Assembly (NCBI GenBank): GCA_040752295.1
Contig: JBFMFE010000010.1
Location: 1 to 11,803 of the forward strand
From: JBFMFE01 sp040752295
GTDB taxonomy: Bacteria; UBP15; UBA6099; JBFMBQ01
DNA length: 11,803 bases
Direction: 5' to 3'
The stretch's first letter is position 1; the number at the start of each line of letters is the position of its first letter. Positions 7,099-11,803 of this stretch are shown one piece after another. A model generated the notes under the pieces. That model saw only the letters and a list, made by a program, of their open reading frames with translations. It made no database searches and was not told where the DNA came from. A program made the translations under genes and the position numbers.

Positions 7099-7965
7099 AT
7101 GGTACCAAAATTCTTCGGACAGTATTTGCTTGAAAGAGAAATTCTTACGAGCAGACAACTGGTAGAGGCGATAAACTACCAGCGGTCAAAGGTGCTCAAA
7201 CTGGGCGAGATCGCCCTCTCGAAGGGCTTTCTCACCGAGAAGGACGTCGCGAAAATCCACAACGAGCAGAAGCGGACGGACATGATGTTCGGCGAGCTTG
7301 CCGTCAGGATGAAGATGCTCACCGAAGAGCAGCTCCAGGAGATACTCACCATACAGCAGAACAGCCACATCTACCTCGGCGAGGCGATAGTCGCGAGGGG
7401 CTTCCTGACGCTGGAGGAACTGGAGAAGTATCTTGAGGGGTTCAAAAAGGAACAGATTCTCGTTCCACCCATCGAGGTGATGATCGCCGAAGAGATCGAG
7501 AACAAGGAGACCATGACGGTCACCGTGGACATGACGTGCAAGATGCTGCGCAGGATCGGTGACATGCTGTCCAAGACCGGACAACTGCGCTACGAGGACA
7601 AGGCGGCGAAGAACCTCGGGGTTATAGCGACCCTCGACTTCAAGGGGGACGTCTCGTCAAGGTACATGCTCAATTGCTCCTGGAACGTCGCCCACCAGGT
7701 CGCGAGAAAAACCTTCAAAAACGAGGAGCTTCCATTCGACATGGAACTGATCGCCGACACGATCGGCGAGTTCGTGAACGTCACCTGCGGCAACGTGCGC
7801 GCCAAGATGCTCGAACTGGGGAAGCGGCTCGAAATCGAGCCTCCGAGCACTCACATGGACAGCAGGACGCCGGAGATGGCGCTCGACAAAAAAGAGCAGG
7901 CCGTCATCGTCCCGGTCTACACTCCCATTGGAGAGCTTGAAGTGGCGCTGATCGAGAGGAAATAA
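7099..7965 (+). CDS. CheX-type phosphatase with N-terminal MshEN-like repeat array
   Basis: A 288-residue two-part protein. The C-terminal part (about 125-288) resembles CheX/CheC-family phosphatases, which remove phosphate from CheY. The signature E-x-x-N followed by G-N is present as GEFVNVTCGN (E224, N227, N232), the residues that place the catalytic water in CheX. The N-terminal part (6-115) is four tandem copies of a unit with an exact 29-residue period, starting at F6, L35, F64 and L93. Each copy has the pattern (L/F)G at its start, LT in the middle (positions 16-17, 45-46, 74-75 and 103-104) and mostly a Gln at its end. This matches the 24-residue motif plus 5-residue linker of MshEN domains of type II secretion/pilus ATPases, which bind c-di-GMP; the initial Arg of that motif is absent (Lys in copy 2). 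No membrane helix or signal peptide is seen. The CheY-like gene follows after 27 bases and is the likely substrate. Confidence 0.88.
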   Translation: MVPKFFGQYLLEREILTSRQLVEAINYQRSKVLKLGEIALSKGFLTEKDVAKIHNEQKRTDMMFGELAVRMKMLTEEQLQEILTIQQNSHIYLGEAIVARGFLTLEELEKYLEGFKKEQILVPPIEVMIAEEIENKETMTVTVDMTCKMLRRIGDMLSKTGQLRYEDKAAKNLGVIATLDFKGDVSSRYMLNCSWNVAHQVARKTFKNEELPFDMELIADTIGEFVNVTCGNVRAKMLELGKRLEIEPPSTHMDSRTPEMALDKKEQAVIVPVYTPIGELEVALIERK

Positions 7966-7992
7966 AGGAATCAGCCGAGAGGGGTATTTCGC

Positions 7993-8376
7993 ATGGCAGA
8001 GGATATGAAAAAGGTTCTCATCGCCGACGACAGCAGGGTCGCGGCTCACCTTCTCACCGAAATCGTCGAGGGAATCGAAAGATGCAAGGTGGTCGGCGCA
8101 GCGCGCACGGGCGAAGAATCGGTCGAAATGTATAAAGAACTCATGCCCGACCTCGTCACAATGGACCTCTCAATGCCGGGCATGGGGGGGATGGAAGCCA
8201 TACGCCAGATCATCGCCGCCGATCCCGCCGCAAAGATAGTCGTCGTCAGTTCCATGGGCGGCGCGCAGGACACGCTTTTAGAAGCCCTTGAGGCGGGCGC
8301 CCTCAGCGTCATCTCCAAACCCTTCGACGAACAGAAAGCCACCGCCGTCTTCAGGAAACTCCTCGGACTGCTCTGA
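7993..8376 (+). CDS. CheY-like single-domain response regulator
   Basis: A 127-residue receiver with no output domain. D12 and D13 (LIADDS) form the acidic pocket, D58 in LVTMDLSMPGMGG is the phosphoacceptor, S86 in VVVSSMGG is the switch residue, and K109 in VISKPF is the conserved Lys. Ser rather than Thr at the switch and the MPGMGGMEAI stretch make it closest to the receiver of CheY/CheB-type regulators. A GAGGGG Shine-Dalgarno lies eight bases before the ATG. It is the second gene of an operon with the CheX-type phosphatase, so its phosphorylated form is probably that protein's substrate. The kinase and the output partner (motor, pilus or other) are not in the window. A GC-rich terminator follows 23 bases after the stop. 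Confidence 0.93.
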   Translation: MAEDMKKVLIADDSRVAAHLLTEIVEGIERCKVVGAARTGEESVEMYKELMPDLVTMDLSMPGMGGMEAIRQIIAADPAAKIVVVSSMGGAQDTLLEALEAGALSVISKPFDEQKATAVFRKLLGLL

Positions 8377-8399
8377 GCCATACCGGGCGACAGACTTTT

Positions 8400-8437
8400 C
8401 CGCCCCGCGCCGACAACACGGCGGGGCGGATTTATTA
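8400..8437 (+). terminator. Intrinsic terminator after the CheX-like/CheY-like operon
   Basis: A perfect 9-base-pair GC stem, CCGCCCCGC (8400-8408) with GCGGGGCGG (8421-8429), encloses a 12-base loop and is followed by ATTTATTA. The T-run is interrupted, but the stem strength and the position 23 bases after the stop codon support termination on the plus strand. Confidence 0.7.
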
Positions 8438-8458
8438 CGGGGAGCAAGGAAGGCAGCA

Positions 8459-8515
8459 CGTCATTCAAATACGAATGATGATCAACGAACAAGGAACGTC
8501 GAACGACGAAGTGTT
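8459..8515. repeat. Structured intergenic element, possible dispersed repeat
   Basis: The stretch holds an inverted repeat TCATTC/GAATGA (8461-8466 with 8473-8478) and a second one CGTCG-AA-CGACG (8497-8508), joined by a region in which GAAC/ACGA recur at short spacing. Its A-rich, micro-repetitive makeup differs from the flanking genes. It has the appearance of a short dispersed intergenic repeat, but only one copy is in the window. Confidence 0.35.
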
Positions 8516-8557
8516 TTTCCCTTGATTGCGGCGTAAAAACCCTGCGAAAAAGCGCGG

Positions 8558-9355
8558 CTATTGCCTGTGCCGCCTGCTCATTTCCTTCAGGAAAGCCTTC
8601 TCCCTGCGGGACAGACTGTGCATGCCCCCGGTGCTGACTTTGTCGAGTATCTCGTCCACCCTTTTCCAGTCCTCGTCGGTCCTTTCCCTTTCCCGTCTCT
8701 CGATGACCCGCCGCCGGGTTCTCAACCGCCCCGACGCCGCGCCCTGGCGCCGGACAAAGAGATAGCCGAACGCCAGCCCCCCGACGTGCGCGAAATAGGC
8801 GACTCCGCCGCCCGTGGAGGTGAGCATCGCGAAAAGCTCTAACAATCCGAAGAGAATCACGAAATGCCTCGCCTTCATCGGAAACAGCATGAAAGCGAGG
8901 ATGATCCGTTCCGGGAAGTAGATTCCGAAAGCCATCAGGATGCCGTAGATCGCGCCGGACGCGCCGAGGGTGTAACTGCCCCACGCAGGCGGAAACAACA
9001 CCGAAAACACCCCCGCCCCTACGCCGCAGAAAAAATAAAACTCCATGAACCTCGAACTGCCCATTCTCTCCTCCACGTCCGTGCCGAACATCCAGAGCGC
9101 GAGCATGTTGAACCCGAAATGCCACAACCCTGAACTGTCGTGGAGAAACATGTAGGTTACCGTCTGCCACAGGTAAAATTTAAGAACGACTGATTCCGGG
9201 TACAGTGCGAAATAGTGGATGATCACCCAGCCGTACCTTGTGAAATTGAGGACGAGCTGTAAGGCGAAAACCGCGGCGTTCGCTATCAGAAGCGCGCGCA
9301 CAACGGGCATGACGCGCCCGGGACCGAAACGCACCTGGTACCCGCCGTATGTCAT
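8558..9355 (-). CDS. Rhomboid family intramembrane serine protease
   Basis: A 265-residue membrane protease that cleaves substrates within the membrane. The Ser/His dyad is S133 in GASGAIYG and H190 in AHVGGLAFGY, and the oxyanion-hole residues are H79 and N83 in HFGFNMLALW. About six transmembrane helices span residues 20-200, the basic six-helix bacterial form. The tail (about 205-265) is basic and ends in WKRVDEILDKVSTGGMHSLS, matching the small C-terminal domain (DUF6576-like) often attached to bacterial rhomboids. ATG 9355 has only a weak Shine-Dalgarno. It is the last gene of the MEMO1-Nudix-rhomboid group, 39 bases after the Nudix stop. Substrates cannot be inferred from the sequence. 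Confidence 0.95.
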   Translation of the reverse strand: MTYGGYQVRFGPGRVMPVVRALLIANAAVFALQLVLNFTRYGWVIIHYFALYPESVVLKFYLWQTVTYMFLHDSSGLWHFGFNMLALWMFGTDVEERMGSSRFMEFYFFCGVGAGVFSVLFPPAWGSYTLGASGAIYGILMAFGIYFPERIILAFMLFPMKARHFVILFGLLELFAMLTSTGGGVAYFAHVGGLAFGYLFVRRQGAASGRLRTRRRVIERRERERTDEDWKRVDEILDKVSTGGMHSLSRREKAFLKEMSRRHRQ

Positions 9356-9394
9356 TTCAGCATCATCACTTCCGTGATTAAAACCCGCTTCATC

Positions 9395-9976
9395 TCACCC
9401 CGGAGTTCTCCGCCGCAGTTCCGCCAGCGCTTCCCGTGTCAGAATCGCCCTGTAAATGAATCCCCCCAGCCCCATGCCCGTCATCCTTTCGCATATCCCG
9501 CCCGCGAGTTCTTCCTCGTTCACCAGCCGCACCTCGCAGATTTCGTCCTCGTCCACCGGCGCAAGCTCCCCTCCGTCCGCGGCGCCGGAAAACACGTAAG
9601 ATACCCAGTCCGTGCGCCCGCCGCGCGGTCCTATGAAACTCGAATTCACGATCAGAAGGAAGTGTTCCGTCCTCACGTCAAGCCCGGTCTCCTCCTTCAT
9701 CTCCCTGACAAGCCCCGCCTCGAGACTTTCCCCTGGATGTATGCCCCCGCTGGGGGCACGGTAGATGCCCGTCCCCTTGTACATGTGTTTCTGAATGCAG
9801 ACGAAAGAGCCGTCCATGCGTATGAACATGGTCACGTCGTGGCGCCTGCCGTTCTTCATGCTCGCGACGAGGACGTTGTGCTCGTTTTCGAACATTCTGA
9901 TCGGCTCGACGTTGAGGCGCCGCGCCCGCCCGTACTTTTCTTCAAGATACGCTATCTCTTCAGGCTTGACGTACAC
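9395..9976 (-). CDS. Nudix hydrolase
   Basis: A 193-residue hydrolase of nucleoside-diphosphate-linked compounds. The complete Nudix box occupies residues 77-99, with the spacing G-x5-E-x7-R-E-x-x-E-E-x-G and the ending REMKEETGL; its Glu residues bind the catalytic Mg2+. The flanking strands (TMFIRMDGSFVCIQKHMYKG before it, TDWVSYVFSG after it) fit the Nudix fold. There is an extra ~45-residue N-terminal segment (VKPEEIAYLEEKYG) and a helical C-terminus. The substrate, such as an ADP-sugar, NADH or an oxidised nucleotide, cannot be told from the sequence. The start is GTG 9976, with GGGGG upstream as a weak ribosome site. It lies 17 bases after the MEMO1-family gene, so the two are surely co-transcribed. 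Confidence 0.93.
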   Translation of the reverse strand: MYVKPEEIAYLEEKYGRARRLNVEPIRMFENEHNVLVASMKNGRRHDVTMFIRMDGSFVCIQKHMYKGTGIYRAPSGGIHPGESLEAGLVREMKEETGLDVRTEHFLLIVNSSFIGPRGGRTDWVSYVFSGAADGGELAPVDEDEICEVRLVNEEELAGGICERMTGMGLGGFIYRAILTREALAELRRRTPG

Positions 9977-9993
9977 GCGCGCCCCCGGAGGCT

Positions 9994-10863
9994 TCAGTAC
10001 AGAATCCCGGCGTAGCCCACGAACATGGAAGCCTTCCTTTCAGGCATCACGTCGTGGCTCGTTGTGTACTCGATCGGCGTCCCCGACGTCCTTCCGCACG
10101 CCCTCATCGCCGCCGCCGTCGCGGCGACGGCTCCCGCGCCGCAGGCATTGTGGCTGCGGGCGGCTTCGGCGAGTATCTCGTCCGCCCGCAGCGTCGTCAT
10201 CAACTCGATCATCCGCCTGTCGTTAACTTCCCTGACCCACTTCAACCCTTCCTCCCCCGTCCCCTTCGGCGCGAAACCGTATTCGTGACCGTAATGCGTG
10301 AGGTCCGTGCTGCCGAGAGCAACCGCTCGACCCCCGTTGTCCTTCACAACCTCTCCCACCGCCTTCCCTGCCTCGACCGACGCCTCGACCGGCGGCGCGA
10401 GTATGGGCACTATCCTGGCGCCCGGGAAAAGATACTTTATGAAAGGCGCCTGAACCTCTATGGAGTGCTCTCCCTCATGCGCCCTCGGGTTCACTTCAAC
10501 CAGACCGCCGGCGCGCTCCTTTATGGCTGACGCCGTCTCCCCGCAGACTTCAAGGTCGCCGAGCGGCGTTTCCCACACCCCCTCGTCCATGAGCGCCGGC
10601 GCGTCCACCCCGTACCTGTGCACGGCGCCGAAGAGCACAAAGGTCGCCGGCATGGAGCGCTCCCTGATAGCCGCGAAAACCTTCCCCGCCGTGAACCCCG
10701 AAAACACCCAGCCCGCGTGAGGAACCACGCCGCCGGCGGGCACTTCCGGCAGCCGCAGCACGGAAGCGTCAAAAGCGACGCACTCGGCGATCTGCCGTTC
10801 GCATTCCCTGCGCCCCGACGGATAAAAACTCCCCGCCACCGCGGCCCTTCTTCTCTGCGCCAT
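9994..10863 (-). CDS. amrB: MEMO1 family protein (AmmeMemoRadiSam system protein B)
   Basis: A 289-residue protein of the MEMO1 family, structurally related to class III (LigB-type) dioxygenases. The start MAQRRRAAVAGSFYP is typical of the family, which supports ATG 10863. The metal-binding residues of human MEMO1 (His49, His81, Cys244) correspond to H49 in VVPHAGWVFSG, H82 in GAVHRYG and C241 in NACGAGA. Other family signatures are EGEHSIEVQAPFIKYLFP (130-147) and GSTDLTHYG (184-192). In bacteria and archaea this protein is commonly encoded with an AMMECR1-domain protein and a radical SAM enzyme; neither is next to it here. A GAGGAG lies just before the ATG. It leads the operon with the Nudix hydrolase and rhomboid protease. 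The exact reaction of prokaryotic members is unsettled. Confidence 0.95.
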   Translation of the reverse strand: MAQRRRAAVAGSFYPSGRRECERQIAECVAFDASVLRLPEVPAGGVVPHAGWVFSGFTAGKVFAAIRERSMPATFVLFGAVHRYGVDAPALMDEGVWETPLGDLEVCGETASAIKERAGGLVEVNPRAHEGEHSIEVQAPFIKYLFPGARIVPILAPPVEASVEAGKAVGEVVKDNGGRAVALGSTDLTHYGHEYGFAPKGTGEEGLKWVREVNDRRMIELMTTLRADEILAEAARSHNACGAGAVAATAAAMRACGRTSGTPIEYTTSHDVMPERKASMFVGYAGILY

Positions 10864-10930
10864 GCTCCTCTTTGCCCCTTATTCCATCCCCCGGCAAAAA
10901 ACGCATCGTAAAAAACGAACTCAAGTCAAT

Positions 10931-10958
10931 ATTATATCCCCTGAAGGCGCGATTAAAA
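10931..10958 (-). promoter_or_regulatory. Possible promoter of the MEMO1-Nudix-rhomboid operon
   Basis: On the minus strand a perfect -10, TATAAT (10931-10936), lies about 68 bases before the start codon. The best -35 is the weak TTTTAA (10953-10958) at 16 bases. The -10 is convincing, the -35 is not. The 256 bases between this operon and the tRNA hold nothing else that I can identify. Confidence 0.35.
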
Positions 10959-11119
10959 CCCTCAGCGGAATCCGGCATCCCGGACCACGCATCTCCCGGA
11001 TATGACCGCCCGACATGACGGAGACCGGAACTTATGTCCGCAGCTGCTGTAACACGCGCCGGAAACAACGCACTACTCGACGTTTCCCGACGGTGGAGTT
11101 TGAATCACGCGGCTCTGAA

Positions 11120-11192
<73 letters not shown>

Positions 11193-11203
11193 GGTTTCAG
11201 GAA

Positions 11204-11231
11204 ATTATACACTCGACGCCTCGAAAATCAA
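11204..11231 (-). promoter_or_regulatory. Promoter of tRNA-Ala
   Basis: On the minus strand TTGATT (11226-11231) and a perfect TATAAT (11204-11209) are 16 bases apart. The -10 lies 11 bases before the tRNA 5' end, leaving a leader of only a few bases. Confidence 0.7.
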
Positions 11232-11297
11232 CAGCCGGTCGAAACCCGACCCGACGGCGTGAAACCTTCCACCCGCACACAGCCCGGACGCGCCGGT

Positions 11298-11480
11298 TCA
11301 ATGCTTTCTTGTGTTCTTTGGCCTGGGCTTCAAACCGGTGGCAACCTGGTAGGTGCCGCAGCGATAATAGTTCGTGTTGGAGCAGAACTTTTCGTAGTCT
11401 GTCTCGTCGGGAACCGTCGGTCCGTTTGCTCCAGTCTGACACGAAGGGGCGGTCGTTTCATTTAAAAAGGGACACTGCAC
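11298..11480 (-). CDS. Small cysteine-rich protein, 60 residues
   Basis: A short frame with strong expression signals: GTG 11480 is preceded by AAAGGAG with six bases between, and a near-consensus promoter lies about 30 bases above that. The product has four Cys at positions 3, 14, 33 and 41 (spacing x10, x18, x7), in CPFLNE, SCQTG, YEKFCSN and YYRCGTYQ. Such a pattern suggests a small metal-binding (zinc or Fe-S) or disulfide-held domain. The last 15 residues are basic and probably disordered. No signal peptide or membrane helix is present. I recall small bacterial proteins with a similar C..C..YC..C layout but cannot name a family, and no function is inferred. It is transcribed toward the tRNA-Ala gene, which has its own promoter 105 bases downstream of its start region. 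Confidence 0.7.
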   Translation of the reverse strand: MQCPFLNETTAPSCQTGANGPTVPDETDYEKFCSNTNYYRCGTYQVATGLKPRPKNTRKH

Positions 11481-11516
11481 GGACTTCTCCTTTCACCACG
11501 TTCTTGACACACGGAG

Positions 11517-11545
11517 ATTATACAGGGAAATCAAGTTTATTTCAA
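11517..11545 (-). promoter_or_regulatory. Near-consensus sigma70 promoter of the small cysteine-rich gene
   Basis: On the minus strand TTGAAA (11540-11545, 5 of 6) and a perfect TATAAT (11517-11522) are separated by exactly 17 bases. Transcription would begin near 11510, giving a leader of about 30 bases that carries the Shine-Dalgarno. Confidence 0.85.
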
Positions 11546-11803
11546 CCGAATCTTAAAAAGGTTTAAATAGACGGACGAATTGTGCGACGGGGCTGCGCGT
11601 GCGGCGCCGGTCAGTATTTAAAAGAATCAGGTTCTTCCGGGAATTGAGCGGGTAGAACCGGTATAAACATGTATTGCCCAACTTACCCCCGAAAGATTGA
11701 GAAAAGGAGGCTTTGCATCTGATATTTTTATCTTTTTTTGCTTTCAAATGTTGTCCCTAATTTGAAAAATAAAATTTTAATAAATGTATTGACATACCTT
11801 GCC
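11546..11803. other. AT-rich stretch without a recognisable gene
   Basis: No convincing coding frame is visible. The composition shifts to AT-rich, most strongly after 11700. An inverted repeat GGTTCT/AGAACC (11630-11635 with 11654-11659) and poly-T runs are present. A TTGACA on the plus strand at 11789-11794 could be the -35 of a promoter whose -10 lies outside the window. Confidence 0.5.

Noticed and set aside
6750..7133. A 127-codon plus-strand frame across the divergent intergenic gap
   Set aside because: It runs through both promoters and overlaps the start of the CheX-type gene, and it has no ribosome site or recognisable domain.
8046..9170. A 374-codon minus-strand frame spanning the CheY-like gene, the terminator and part of the rhomboid gene
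   Set aside because: It crosses a terminator and two well-supported genes, and the product is low-complexity and Arg-rich, typical of a shadow frame.
10769..11068. A 99-codon minus-strand frame upstream of and overlapping the MEMO1-family gene
   Set aside because: It overlaps the MEMO1 start in another frame and covers the probable promoter; the family's typical N-terminus MAQRRRAAVAGSFYP fixes the real start.
11553..11747. A 64-codon minus-strand frame in the AT-rich tail
   Set aside because: It has no ribosome site, its product (KAKKDKNIRCK start, RRRTRSP end) looks like random translation, and it ends next to the promoter of the small cysteine-rich gene.

Overview
The window is about 11.8 kb of GC-rich bacterial chromosome, densely packed with genes that have short gaps, Shine-Dalgarno sequences and sigma70-type promoters. 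A signal-peptide phosphoesterase, CheX/CheY-type proteins and a rhomboid protease indicate an environmental bacterium. No gene here fixes the phylum, and I do not name one. I see no insertion sequence, CRISPR array, phage gene or integrase. The last ~300 bases are clearly more AT-rich than the rest.

Layout. (1) 22-2368, plus strand: a small membrane-anchored coiled-coil/helix-turn-helix protein, then a glycoside hydrolase family 2 enzyme. (2) 2443-6720, minus strand: read in transcription order, an unrecognised 238-residue soluble protein, a multi-pass membrane protein, a receiver-only response regulator and a secreted calcineurin-like phosphoesterase. The first and last of these have their own recognisable promoters. 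(3) 7099-8376, plus strand: a CheX-type phosphatase with an unusual repeat-built N-terminus, followed 27 bases later by a CheY-like receiver and a GC-rich terminator. (4) 8558-10863, minus strand: a three-gene operon of a MEMO1-family protein, a Nudix hydrolase and a rhomboid protease. (5) 11120-11480, minus strand: tRNA-Ala(CGC), and upstream of it a 60-codon cysteine-rich small protein, each with a good promoter.

How the genes may work together. The CheX-like/CheY-like pair forms a signalling unit: an aspartyl-phosphate phosphatase beside a single-domain receiver that is its probable substrate. Its N-terminus is four tandem copies of a 29-residue unit that resembles the MshEN (type II secretion ATPase N-terminal) fold, a known c-di-GMP-binding module, although the usual Arg is not kept. 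The divergent promoters on either side of the 6.7-7.1 kb gap carry the same 12-base sequence covering their -35 boxes, and the phosphoesterase promoter carries a close variant. The unknown-protein/membrane-protein block and the CheX/CheY block may therefore be co-regulated.

The most interesting items are the CheX N-terminal repeat array, the shared promoter sequence, the cysteine-rich small protein with its own promoter, and a short structured intergenic element at about 8459-8515 that looks like a dispersed repeat. Most of the remaining content is ordinary housekeeping and accessory genes. I did not find a clear new defence or biosynthetic system.
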